From positions 315,001 to 379,000 of the forward strand of contig OY848926.1 of NCBI GenBank assembly GCA_963693285.1: DNA of 64,000 bases, given 5' to 3'. Positions 1-10,983 of the stretch are shown in pieces; positions within the stretch are counted from its first letter, which is position 1, and the number at the start of each line of letters is the position of its first letter. Under the pieces are notes generated by a model. That model was not told the DNA's origin and did not search any database. It saw nothing but the letters and a program-made list of their open reading frames with translations. Both the position numbers and the translations under genes were made by a program. Source of the DNA: Xestospongia muta. Its lineage: Eukaryota; Porifera; Demospongiae; Haplosclerida; Petrosiidae.

Positions 1-1192
1 TAACAGCCTTGGGATTCCAAAAGACAGAATGAAGCTTCTTCATTGACTTGATTGCTTGTGCACCAAGAACAGCAACTTCCAGATTATTAGAATCTTCATT
101 AAGTTGATCAGCAAATTTTATTCCAGCTTGTACTCTACATAAAGACATCTCTACTTTATTCTTCTCTGCCCTCAGAACTTTTGAGAAGGAGTTGTATTTA
201 GCATCAACTTCATTCAATAAAGTTTGCTTACGTTGGTATAAAGCTTTGATTAGATCATCAAATGTAGAGGCAATTGAGGTTTTAAGCTGGTCAGGGTAAG
301 TGGTCACGTGTTGTTCAACTTTAGTTATTGTCTCTCTGTGACTTTGAAAGATTTTTGACTTTTCTTTTAAAGTGGTACAACTTGAGGACAACCTTTGTTT
401 TATCTCAGCAGCAACTTTTTCTGCCGGTTTAAATTGATGGTCTTCATGAGAATACAAAGCACAGTCTCGACATATGACTACCTCACAATTAACACAATAA
501 ACCTGAAGGAGTTCCTTGGGATGTTGAGAACATTTATAATCTTTCATATTTTGTTTCTTCTTTGCTTGGCTAACTGGCAACAGTGAGTCACGGTGCTCAC
601 TAAATACAGCCATTCTTTTATGAGCTTCATGACATTGACGACACAAGAAGTCATTACACTGTGAACAAAAGATTACAACATCTAATGAATTACATTGCCC
701 ACAACTCCTAGATGGGGCTACAGCAGATCCACCAATGTCTTCTACTTTGTTAGCTAAATAGGTATTGGGTAAAAGACCATCTACACCACTATGAGACAAC
801 AAGTGTACTTTACGACAAGTTGGACATTTTAACTTACGACGTAAAGAGGTATTCAACTTAACTAGACAAGTCTTACAAAAGCTATGAAGACATGGTAATA
901 GATGAGGATCTTTATAGATATCAAGACAGATAGCACATTTTATATCCTCACCAGTTCTGTCTCGAGTTTCAACTATATGACCTACTACACTTTGTTGAAT
1001 AGCAGGTTGAGTCAAAGGTATCTGTACTTCTTGTGGAATAAGAACTGGAGGCAATTGAGCTTTTTGTTGAGTGAGTTGAATTCCATGATTTTGATAAGAA
1101 AGATGTTGAACTGATTGGCTAGAGACATCTTGTTTTGAAGAGCTATTAGGCACAGGTTGATGGGCTTTATGTTTACCATCACAGTAAGCCAT
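1..1192 (-). CDS. TRIM-like RING/B-box protein, 3' part outside window
   Basis: The reading frame opens with an ATG at 1192 (start MAYCDGKHK) and stays open to the window edge, so the C-terminus is missing. After about 75 polar, Gln-rich residues comes a C3HC4 RING finger (CAICLDIY, CLHSFCKTC, CPTC), a first B-box (CGQC to CHEAH), a second B-box (CSQHPKE to SHEDH) and the start of a coiled coil. By family, RING-B-box-coiled-coil proteins are E3 ubiquitin ligases. It is a tandem copy of the gene just downstream on the same strand and differs from it mainly in a longer N-terminal extension. Nothing shows its substrate. The RING and B-box assignment is strong; orthology to a particular TRIM is not claimed. 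Confidence 0.85.
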   Translation of the reverse strand, partial: MAYCDGKHKAHQPVPNSSSKQDVSSQSVQHLSYQNHGIQLTQQKAQLPPVLIPQEVQIPLTQPAIQQSVVGHIVETRDRTGEDIKCAICLDIYKDPHLLPCLHSFCKTCLVKLNTSLRRKLKCPTCRKVHLLSHSGVDGLLPNTYLANKVEDIGGSAVAPSRSCGQCNSLDVVIFCSQCNDFLCRQCHEAHKRMAVFSEHRDSLLPVSQAKKKQNMKDYKCSQHPKELLQVYCVNCEVVICRDCALYSHEDHQFKPAEKVAAEIKQRLSSSCTTLKEKSKIFQSHRETITKVEQHVTTYPDQLKTSIASTFDDLIKALYQRKQTLLNEVDAKYNSFSKVLRAEKNKVEMSLCRVQAGIKFADQLNEDSNNLEVAVLGAQAIKSMKKLHSVFWNPKAV

Positions 1193-1344
1193 CTTTGCTG
1201 AGTCAACAGTTGGGTGTGATTTCAAAGAAAGTAAAATATTATATTACAAACAAAGAGAATGTTATCAACAAGCTATTAAGAGTTCCTAAATTATTACTGA
1301 GATACATAATAATATAAAATTATTATTCGGTCATCATCATATAG

Positions 1345-2820
1345 TTAATTGACACATGGATCATCATCTTCATTGTAAGTGCGTACAGGTTGATGCTTTT
1401 GCTTTAAATCAATCGTGATCATCTTGTCTATTGTTTCATTTCCCCTTTTAAGCTGTACTTTCACCTCATATTTACCAGCTTTAGGAGTATGAAATGTTAT
1501 CTCCCATTTATCATCATTTTTTGAAATATCACTATGAATTATACCAGTACCGACTAGTGAAACTTTGGCTGACATTGTTACTGCTGGAAACACGATATCA
1601 AAATATTTTGCAGTCACAGAATACATACCATTTTTCTGGAACCTTAAATTAAATGAAGATGCTGAAGAATAGCCCTCTGCTGTCAATGTAAGGTCAGCAT
1701 CTACATTTACCACATGTCCTATACTGTTAATGAGTTGCAAATTATCCTTTGGTGGGTGTTCTTTTTTCTCTTGTCTGAGGTAAACTAGCGGAACTAATAC
1801 ATCAATAACCTTGGAATCCCAAGAGACAGAATGAAGTTCCTTCATTGACTTGATTGCTTGTGTCCCAAGAACAGCAACTTCCAGATTAGTTTGATCTTCT
1901 TTTAGTTGATTAGCAAATCTTATTCCAGCTTGTAGACCATATACTATCATCTCTACCGTATTCTTCTCTGCCATTAGCACTTCTGAAATGGAGTTGTATT
2001 TAGCATCAACTTCATTTAATAAAGTTTGTTTACGTTGGTGTAAAGCTTTGATTAGATCATCAAATGTAGAGGTAATTGAGGTTTTAAGCTGGTCAGGGTA
2101 AGTGGTCACGTGTTGTTCAACTTTAGTTATTGTCTCTGTGTGACTTTGGAAGGCTTTCAATCTGGTATCTAATGTTGTAATGCTAGACAATAATTTTTGC
2201 TTTGTCTCAGCTGCAGCTTTTTCTGCTGGTTTGAATCGATGGTTTTGATGAGAATACAAAGCACAATCTCGACATATGACCACCTCACAATTAATACAAT
2301 AAACTTCAATGAGTTCTTTGGGATGTTTGGAACATTTGTACTTCGGTTTCTTCTTTGCTTGACTTAGTGGCAACAGCGAGTCATGGTGTCCACTAAATAC
2401 AGCCATTCTTTTATGAGCTTTTTGACATTGACGACACAAGAAGTCATTACACTGTGAACAAAAGATTACAACATCTAATGAATTACATTGCCCACAACTC
2501 CTAGATGGGGCTACAGCAGATCCACCAATGTCTTCTACTTTGTTAGCTAAATAGGTATTGGGTAAAAGACCATCTACACCACTATGAGACAACAAGTGTT
2601 CTTTACGACAAGTTGGACATTTTATTTTATGACATGAATAAGAGGCACTCAACTTAACACTCAACTTAATTAGACAAGTCTTACAAAAGCTATGAAGACA
2701 TGGTAATAGACGAGGATCTATATAGACTTCAAAACAGACAGCACATTTTACATCCTCATTGTGAGTAAATTTGTGACTACCACTGAAGCCATTTCGTTCG
2801 CTATGTAAAGAAGTAGCCAT
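1345..2820 (-). CDS. TRIM-like RING/B-box/coiled-coil protein with filamin-type repeat
   Basis: This intronless frame encodes 491 residues. A RING finger lies at about residues 26-70 (CAVCFEVY, CLHSFCKTC, CPTC). Two B-boxes follow at about 108-150 and 158-200, then a coiled coil to about 330, and a C-terminal beta-rich region (about 375-470) that resembles the filamin/ABP280 repeat found in TRIM2/3/71 and TRIM45-type proteins. No NHL repeats follow it. The family acts as E3 ubiquitin ligases; the target here is unknown. It is the complete member of a tandem pair. A 177-bp stretch across the RING/B-box1 junction is identical to the neighbour (2423-2599 against 630-806), while the flanks differ at many positions. 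Confidence 0.88.
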   Translation of the reverse strand: MATSLHSERNGFSGSHKFTHNEDVKCAVCFEVYIDPRLLPCLHSFCKTCLIKLSVKLSASYSCHKIKCPTCRKEHLLSHSGVDGLLPNTYLANKVEDIGGSAVAPSRSCGQCNSLDVVIFCSQCNDFLCRQCQKAHKRMAVFSGHHDSLLPLSQAKKKPKYKCSKHPKELIEVYCINCEVVICRDCALYSHQNHRFKPAEKAAAETKQKLLSSITTLDTRLKAFQSHTETITKVEQHVTTYPDQLKTSITSTFDDLIKALHQRKQTLLNEVDAKYNSISEVLMAEKNTVEMIVYGLQAGIRFANQLKEDQTNLEVAVLGTQAIKSMKELHSVSWDSKVIDVLVPLVYLRQEKKEHPPKDNLQLINSIGHVVNVDADLTLTAEGYSSASSFNLRFQKNGMYSVTAKYFDIVFPAVTMSAKVSLVGTGIIHSDISKNDDKWEITFHTPKAGKYEVKVQLKRGNETIDKMITIDLKQKHQPVRTYNEDDDPCVN

Positions 2821-2888
2821 TTTGACGGGAGTTCAAATAATAAATTGTACAATGAATACAATTGACTATTAATAAACTAGTTTATTAA

Positions 2889-3715
2889 CTATTCCCTGTT
2901 TAGTAACACAAAGATACCCAGACCACCAAGCAAAGCATACTAAAATGAAAAAAGAAAATGTTATAATTCAAGTAGTCATTATACCTTTAACATAGGGTAG
3001 TCATTCATAATGATGGTCACCATACCAACATAAGGCAGAAACCTATAATATCAAGGATACTTTAAATACAAGTAAGAAAACAATACTTACCCTCTAGCTC
3101 TTCCAATTACTTCATCCCTACTAACCCAAAGTTGTCCTCTAGCATAAAGTCCTCTATCATCAACAGCATTGTTATCTCCTTTAGTTAATAACTTGACATT
3201 ACCCTTCTCACTAACAAGAGATACACCACCATCAAAGAACAAACTAATTCTTAACTTACTCTTCATGTACTTTAATGACACGATGGACAATGGGTATGTC
3301 CCTGTCTTTAACTTTAAATACAACTATCTCTCCAGTCCTAATAGGATCTTCTTGATTATTAGTAAGAAATAAAAGATCACCACGATAAAAGGCTGGTTCC
3401 ATGCTACCACTAAGAGGAGACACAATGACAGTTAGTGGTGTGATTATTATGTACCTTAGTACAACCACAATGGGACTCTCACTACCAGTAACAACCATTA
3501 ATCCTTTCCATATCATAAGAGCCGAGGAGACAATCATACCCAGACTGAGCAATTGGTAGAATTGCTAGGACATAGAAAAGGTAACAAAGATGAAAAATAC
3601 CAATGTTTTATTTTCCTTGTCATACAAGTCATATTTTTATATTACAAACCTGTCTCTTATCAGTCTTTGAGCTCTCACCAAACACTTGAACCCATAATTT
3701 ATTAATGATATCCAT
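2889..3715 (-). CDS. SEC11A/C: Signal peptidase complex catalytic subunit SEC11
   Basis: Six exons join in phase: 3650-3715, 3455-3564, 3260-3409, 3091-3210, 2985-3042 and 2889-2939. They give 184 residues, against 179 for human SEC11A. The protein is the membrane serine protease that removes signal peptides in the endoplasmic reticulum. Visible hallmarks are an N-terminal membrane segment ([12 protein letters not shown]), the catalytic-serine box [11 protein letters not shown], the HRV histidine motif, [12 protein letters not shown] and GRARGFLPY. Introns are tiny. The 45-nt intron at 3410-3454 is a multiple of three with no stop, so naive translation reads straight through it, but splicing restores the invariant SGSMEP. 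The 49-nt intron 3211-3259 is removed similarly. Confidence 0.95.
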
Positions 3716-5710
3716 CACTTAGTGTAATAGAAAGCAACAAAAAAAAGAGGAAAGAGAAACCACGTTTTTTTGGGTGTGGTTAAGGTGTGGTTAATGATGT
3801 AGTTAAAACTATTAATTTTGTTGTAATTATTCATAGCATATCAGTATTATTTTGGGTTATCATACCAAATCACAGCTTATCACCATCTTGTGGTTTGTAG
3901 ATTGCCTAAATCTCTAATACAATACATTGGAAGGATGAACATATTTGGAAGCTTCGCGAGTCTATGTATGGACGTGTAATTACAATCAAGTCATGAATAT
4001 CATTAATGTTATTGACCCTTGTTATAAAAGTACAACGTGGTAATTGTTGGAAACCACATTTACAAGATATCTGCTCGAGCACTTATCTCGATAGAAGAGC
4101 GTCTCCGATACTTTACTATGGAATTGGTACGTTTCTATAGCAGTTGTATGTACTCTTATAATATATATGCTTATTTAATAGCCAGATTTAGTATGTTTAT
4201 GATAAGGTACAGAGCAGAATCTACTACTATTACATTCAACAATTTTCCTATAGTGGTTGACTAGTTCAAGATAATAACATTATTAAATAAATAATTACTT
4301 TTGCATTCTTTTTTGTTTAGACTGAACAAAAAAATATGGATGGCCACGTCTTCAAGCCATCACTACAAGATATTTCCTTAAAAAGGTGAATATAGAGTAG
4401 CATATGTATTTAGCTTACAATGATGATATATTTGCTACCAGTCTGCAATTACCAGTACTAGACACTTAATTAGCTGTTATTATAGGGAACATTTTGTTAC
4501 GCTTGAGCTGGTCTGTATACTAATTGTTAATGATCTTTACTTAGTTTAATGAATTGTAATAACTATAGCCTAATTGTTTAGATAGTCATGTAGTATATGT
4601 GGATTTATCTTTTTGAGTAGCGTAACAAGACAAGTCCATTGTTAGTATTAATTATGGAATGTGTGTTGTTCATAGTACTACAATAATTATTTTTACATAA
4701 CATATTTACAAAGCTCCCTCCCTGCCTTTGTCGTCAAACAAGTAATGAATTTTTCCAGATGTGTATTGTTAACAGCTACCATTAGTAATTGCAAATAATT
4801 GTTATTATTAATAATTGTATAGTCACCTGGTAGGCTTACTTTGTTAAGTCATTATTCTTACCATATTGAGCTAGTTAATACAGTATCCAGGAAATGTTGT
4901 TAGTTTCTTTCCATCTATCAACTCAAGATATGGAAATTATATATTTTAGACACCATAGGTCATTATGGTAAATATTGACTATATTAGGTAAAGAAGCCAT
5001 AGTTATTATTTAGTCTATGTGAATAGGCCATGGTCATCACCTGATGTCACATGCTATCATATATCCTTTTTGGTAGTGTTATTGTCATACAATGTATGTT
5101 GTCTTGAACTCAATGCACACAAGTTGTTATTAACACTTAACACTAGTTACTAGTTCTATACCAGGCTTGTCCTCCATTAGTGTCAGTGTCAAAACTGGGA
5201 AAACATCGCTCAAGTACATTGAGTTGATGTAATCATGTAAACAATGGTTATATTTACTATTTGAACATGCTTTCCTCTATTATCAACACAGCAATGATAT
5301 ATCTTACATTCCTTAGGAATTCTCTAATAGGGTATTTATTACTTCCTTTGTGATGTAAGCATGGCAACACATATTTCCTTAGTGACAGTTGGTTGAATAT
5401 TAGTCACATGTTATAGCACATAAACAAGAAATAGTTTGGTAAATTACCTTATGATCTAAGTTATAGAACATATTTTTATTAATCACTACTTCCATATCTC
5501 ATGAAAAGGGAGATAATAGTGCATTTGATTTGATTAGGAAGTAGTCATACATGATTTGATGATCACATATATATTGTTGATTCTCATTGTTATATATGTA
5601 TCATAATATGCATCACTGTTGATCCCCATTACAGTATTTCCTAATATCCTTTGACCTTTGATTAATAATGTCTACAGTTGTTAATTATTTGATGGTGTCT
5701 CTATCTTTAG
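3716..5710. other. Intergenic stretch plus unresolved 5' exons
   Basis: This AT-rich stretch lies between the SEC11 start and the first convincing exon of the PAW-C2 gene. A spliced leader of that gene probably lies here. Plausible splice signals bound 4118-4126 (ATG GAA TTG, then GTACG) and 4321-4386, but the phase they give does not fit the exon at 5711, so they may be 5' UTR or unrelated. I see no RNA gene. The open frame at 4037-4264 has no recognisable domain. Confidence 0.4.
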
Positions 5711-8700
5711 ATTTCGACTGCGTTATTGTACATTTTCAAACTGTTACTATCTCCATTGGGACAACACTGTGTGCCCCCAATTATCAAGAATTGATGGACT
5801 AGAGAATGGAACATTTAGTATCACAAACATCCAGCGAGTCATTGAGGATAACAGTTTTGTAAGTTTGTCAACAATCCTAGTCATGTTAATAATGAATTCC
5901 TCCTACACAGCAACAATGGCTATATAGCATATGTTATAATAGTTAGTCAATTTGTGTTGTGGTTTAAGTGTAGTATTCCCATACCTACTAATGATATCAT
6001 TAATTTTAATTTGAGCTATTGCGTAAGTGTAAACACTGACCAAAGTCTGATGTTATTACTAATATTTTGTTTTTAAGGCTTATCTCACTCATGAGGAAAA
6101 TGGAAAAGAGAAAGAAGATATGGATGACAAGAAGAAACCACCAGTTGATGATGATGATGATGATGTCTTTGTAACACCATCATCTATTAGTTGGCGACTA
6201 GACTTTAGTGACTCCGGATTGGCAATAAAGAGTATTGTCATTAAAGCACGACATCCTACATATAGTATAGATGATGATGTTGATGATGAAGATTATTTCA
6301 CATTCACTATTGAGGGTGATCATGAGTCTGGTATCAAGAGAGATATCACTTTAGGAGGTATGTCTTTGGTTTATTTGTAACTAAATAATTGGGAGTGAGT
6401 AGTATAAGGTATCTGTTCATGTGTTTGTGGTTGTACCTCCTACTCAAAGACAAAATTCTGTTTTTCTGCAAAAGGAGACAGAAACCTGTTACTATCTGAT
6501 ACATTTTCTCAAGGCAGTTACTTAGTGGAGCCTATAGACTAGTTTATTTTTAGAAATAACCTTGAAGGAAAAGGAAATAGTCAGGAAATGACAATGATAT
6601 CATCATATTCACACAAAATATATTATTGAAATTTGTGTGATGACATGAGGTAATAGCCACCTTTGCTATTATAATTACTGTTGTCCTGATAAACTTACCT
6701 AAACATAAAAGGATAAGATGACTTCATGATTATGTTAGAGTCCTAGTTCACACAAGATACACTTACAAATTCTGAACTTTCTTATAGATTACTTGAAGGA
6801 AATCCCAATTTTGAGAGGAAGCAAGTCTATAACACTAACAGCTAATGTGCAACCTCCTAAAAATTCAACTGGACCCATTCCATTTTTGACAGGATATTCA
6901 GACTATGATGACTGTCCACTTGATATTATTGTTAACCTTATGGTAAACTAACTTTTGATTTGTTATGATAATTAGCAATTTATTTCTAAATTATATAGTG
7001 TTCACATCAAGATGGGTGGCCATTTGCTGGTGAAATATTACTAGGTCTGAAGTATAATACCACAGGAGCTAGTGAGAGTCTAAGAGAAAAATCAAATATT
7101 ACAGTTGATTGCGGGATTATGGGAGGACAATTACAGGTACATGGATGTGACATGAATGTGTATTGTAGAGTGCTATATTTATTGAAAAGCAAAGATGGCA
7201 TTTCTATTCTCATAACAAGAACATTTATTATATTTAAAAGCCTTTGTATCATTCAATAACATAGTGTAATATTTGAGAATCTAGTAATTGCATACACTAA
7301 GCCCTATAAAAGTCTTTACTAATGTTAGTCAACAATATTGATTACTTCTTTTGAAGTAACAGGACAGTGTCTGTCAGTATATCAACTGAACCAATACAGA
7401 ATATAGTGTAGTAAGCACTGATCACTGTCACAAAATCCTCATTATAAGAGTACACCAGTACAAGGAGTTTTAGTTCAGGATATGCGTAATAGACTGTGTA
7501 ATCTGCTTGTTTATACAACTATGTTTTCATTGTACAGGTGCATTTGGTTGAAGGAGCAGGTTTTGTTAAAGAAGGCTCAAAGAAAGCATTAAATTCATTT
7601 GTACAATGGTATGTTGCACCGATTATATTACAAATTCTTAACATGATACACGTATTATTCTTAGATCATAATACCTATTATATAATACTAGAAATATATG
7701 ATGACTTAATCACGTGTCTTTTAATTATAGTAGTGACCTTCACCTTTATACATATCATATTACAAAATTCCTTTGCCTGTTTATTGGACCATATGTTGTT
7801 GTCAACCACTTTACAAAAATGATATAGTAAATGTCAACGTAGTGAGGTGTATTCTTACAATACATACCCCATACAGCTCTTTTATATCATGACATCACCC
7901 ACTATCATCCCACATGTTGTTCTTGGTCATGAATGCCAATTATCACATTCATTTGGCTACGTGTTATTCTCAATACCTACTGAGGCAACCTATGATACAT
8001 ATAACCTAAAGGCATTTGTGTACTTTATGACATGCATGTATGAATCCCAATGATTTTAGACAGCATGTATTAGACTACGTGTTATTCTCAATACCTACTG
8101 AGGCAACCTATGATACATATGACTTAAAGGCATTTGTGTACTTTATGACATGCATGTATGAATTCCAATGATTTTAGACAGCATGTATTAGACTACGTGT
8201 TATTCTCAATACCTACTAAGGCAACCTATGATACATATAACTTAAAGGCATTTGTGTACTTTATGACATGCATATATGAATTCCAATGATTTTAGACAGC
8301 ATGTATTAGAAATGATTTCTGTGTTGCCTTCTTTAGTGGACTCTTACCTGATCCAAATAAAACTACAACACAACATACTTCTCCTAAGCAGAGTGCTTAC
8401 CCAACATGGTCTCAAGAATTTATTTATGCTGGAGTTGATCTCTTTGATTTGATTCAAGGAGGACTAGAAGTCCTTCTCTATGACCATCATGTGTTCAGTA
8501 ATTCATTAGTGGGTGGAGTCAGATTGTCTATACCACAGAAAGCCGCTTCAGCTGCTGAAAGTCAACAGAAAAGACTAAATGGCCAAACCATACCCATTTT
8601 ATCAGCATCATCCCAACCCAATTCTCGAAGCCCCTCCCCTTGTTTAGTTGGTTCTCCTTATCATCAGGAGAGTCCAGAACCTGATGCAACTGCTCCGATG

Positions 8701-9209
8701 CTCCAGTTTCATCTTACAGGAGATGGTAAGTTAATAAGTTCGTATGAACTCTAATTATAGCCCAGAGACCAGTTACTATAATCCTTTTTCCAACTTTAGA
8801 TTTTAGTGGTACTTGTTCAACAGCAGATGTTATCACTATTGATCATGACCTTTTGAGGTCATCTCCAGTTCCATGTCACGTCAGATCTGCTTCATTTGGT
8901 GGCTGTGAACCATCTCCTGTTTCTTCTCCAGCTCTCTCTAGACGTTCTGTGCCAGTTTTTACACTTCCTGGCAATAAAGAATTTAGTTTATCACCTGGTA
9001 TATCTCCTGTTTTGAATCGAAAACAGCGAAGCAAATCTGCAAAACCTTCACCAAAGCAACTACAACGTAAAACTGATTGGTTATATGACTGGATGGATTC
9101 AACAGGCAACGAAATCACTCACTGGCAAAGAATTCTAGACAATCCTGGAGAATGGATTTATTGTTGGCATTTACTTAGACCAAAAATAATACCCGCCAAC
9201 AAAATGTAA
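5711..9209 (+). CDS. PAW-domain / Slp-type C2-domain fusion protein, 5' end unresolved
   Basis: Exons in consistent phase are 5711-5858, 6078-6357, 6788-6942, 6999-7136, 7538-7608, 8337-8725 and 8800-9209. The first three encode a domain like the C-terminal PAW domain of peptide:N-glycanase (RLRY, GLENGTFSI, SSISWRLDFSDSGL, IIVNLM), with an acidic Asp-run insert. The next exons encode one C2 domain closest to the second C2 of synaptotagmin-like proteins (GEILLGLKYN, GGQLQVHLVEG, SFVQ, LVGGVRL), interrupted by a Ser/Pro-rich insert and finished by the diagnostic DWLYDWMDSTGNE block. No catalytic glycanase core or Slp homology domain is present. Inferred role: carbohydrate- and membrane-binding adaptor. 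The start codon was not found; the junction between the two halves at 6942/6999 is phase 0 and could also join two genes wrongly. Confidence 0.7.
7957..8310. repeat. Three tandem copies of a 118-bp unit in an intron
   Basis: Copies begin at 7957, 8075 and 8193, each opening with CTACGTGTTATTCTC, and differ by only a few substitutions. The array fills the last half of the intron before the exon at 8337 of the C2-domain gene. It looks like a young local amplification. Confidence 0.9.
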
Positions 9210-9372
9210 CTAACTCCATGTCTTCGCTGAAACTATTCCTGTAATCATATGTTGTATGTAATTTGTCCAAAGTATTTATATTATATGTACAGTATGTGTA
9301 ATGACAATTGTTAATAATACGTGTCTCTCTTATGTTTTTATAACATTATCAAAATCAATTCATAAATACATG

Positions 9373-10924
9373 TCATTTAGTGTTGGGTTTCTGAGCAACC
9401 AGCAATACTGATTGATAATTCAGTTGGATCATAGAGTGAGGATTCTGTACATATGCAGAAGGACAGGACCTTTCTTCCTTCTAATAAAAAGGAAATAAAT
9501 TATTGGCCTTTCTGACAAAAGTTCTTACTAAAATCTCAAAACCTAGTTCACAAACAATTCGCTTGATATCTTCCCAACTAAGTTCTAGTGACATTTCATC
9601 AGGCATGTCAGCAAAGTGATATAATAAAGGACCTAAAGAAGACTCATAGCTTTAAACTGTAACTAAAGGACTATATTGTGCATACCAAAGTTAATCCATA
9701 TCCCTCCAGGCTTTAATATTTCATATATCTTCTCAAGGTAATCAATAATATTATGAGCTGTATCAATAAAGAAACAACAGGCAATGCAATCCCACTGATC
9801 TAGTGTACAGACATAGCAGAGATCAAACCAGATCAAGTATCATAATATTGTACCCTTTTCTGAATATACTTCCAAGAAATCTCCTGCTGCCATAGAGAAC
9901 AAGCCATATTGAGGAAGATCTGCTGGGTCAACATCTGGTATTTTCATAGACATTAATTGATCCTCATATTTGTAATTATTGCTTGTCTTTAACACCCAAG
10001 GATAAATCACATGATTTTTTATTCCTTTATTCCTATGGTAACACAACAGTCCAGTAAGCAGTGTGACATAGAACAACATTCCTTACTTGTTAAGGATGAA
10101 GTGAGAGGCTAGTAACATATACATGCTGAATTCATTGCCTTGGCAACAGTAACCAAGACGAGCTATGTCATAAGCTAGTCTGCCTAGACCAGCACCAGGT
10201 ACCAGTACATTAACAAAGGAAGGATTGCTTTATTATATTAAAGTACAGACCGGATAATTAATAATATTATATTTTACCAATGATCTGTTGGGAAGTAATA
10301 TGTTAATTCATTAATTATAGGGTCATAGCACATCTTCCTCTCACACACTCCCTGTATAAACTGATAATTAAATTTAAATATTCAAAATATCAATGCTGAC
10401 CTCTTCACTCCAATCTCTGTAAAACTGCTTTATTGTACTACTCACTTTTTCCATATCAAAAAATGTGGCTTTTCGAACTTGACTTTCAGCTTGAGTCCAA
10501 TTCTGAGCAATACATCATTTCACCATGCCTTAGTTATAATTATACTCACGATATCTGTTATATCCGAATTCTCAAAAAAACCGACTGCATTTCCAATAAT
10601 GTTTTTAATGAGCTGGTAGTTGACATCAATTGCTTTAAAGCAATTCTCCACATGGGAGGGATAATCTGGTAGTAGTGCTTTGTGCTTTGCAGAGAGCTTT
10701 TTATAACAGAGATGTCCTCTGTCAATTTGTAGGCAAGCAAACATTCTTTGTAAATGGAAAAAATGGTGAACGATATGACATCTATATACATCATACTTGT
10801 AGTATAGAAATGCATTGACAATCTTTTTGAAATGTTCCTTCTCTAGTCTCAAGTCTTCCTCGTTCCATTTTGATTCATCAATAATTACAGCACTACTTTC
10901 CTTCTCCTCCATTTCTGTTGCCAT
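9373..10924 (-). CDS. CARNMT1: Carnosine N-methyltransferase
   Basis: Eight exons (10550-10924, 10401-10502, 10278-10351, 10087-10227, 9854-10032, 9686-9799, 9529-9632, 9373-9480) give 398 residues. The family (formerly UPF0586/C9orf41) transfers methyl from S-adenosylmethionine to carnosine, making anserine. The SAM-binding motif [20 protein letters not shown] is intact, followed by [22 protein letters not shown], the AAGDFLEVY segment, and the [15 protein letters not shown] and PGGIWIN blocks. The N-terminus carries the family helical region (ERxHF-like [13 protein letters not shown]). An in-frame ATG at 10951 would add nine residues; 10924 was chosen because it starts MATEMEEK and leaves a short leader. 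It is divergent from the gene at 10984. Confidence 0.94.
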
Positions 10925-10983
10925 GCTTTTAAGATATACAGAGATATTCAAGTGTGTGCTGAAAAAGGTGTGGTCAATCTAAG
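10925..10983. promoter_or_regulatory. Probable bidirectional promoter, CARNMT1/hinderin-like
   Basis: Only 59 bp separate the two divergent start codons, so both 5' UTRs and core promoters must overlap each other or run into the partner gene. No TATA box is evident. The shared promoter is inferred from spacing alone. Confidence 0.5.

Noticed and set aside
3256..3552. SEC11 continuous frame with a 15-residue insert before the active site
   Set aside because: The insert has GT and AG ends and its removal restores the invariant SGSMEP, so it is an intron.
4037..4264. 75-residue open frame upstream of the PAW-C2 gene
   Set aside because: No domain, odd composition, and a likely splice donor (TTG|GTACG) inside it. 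It is more likely UTR or chance.
5056..5075. Possible third U12-type 5' site (ATATCCTTTTT) in the PAW-C2 5' region
   Set aside because: An ATG exon ending at 5060 would give the right phase for 5711, but no branch motif lies near the 3' end and the acceptor is AG, so support is too weak.
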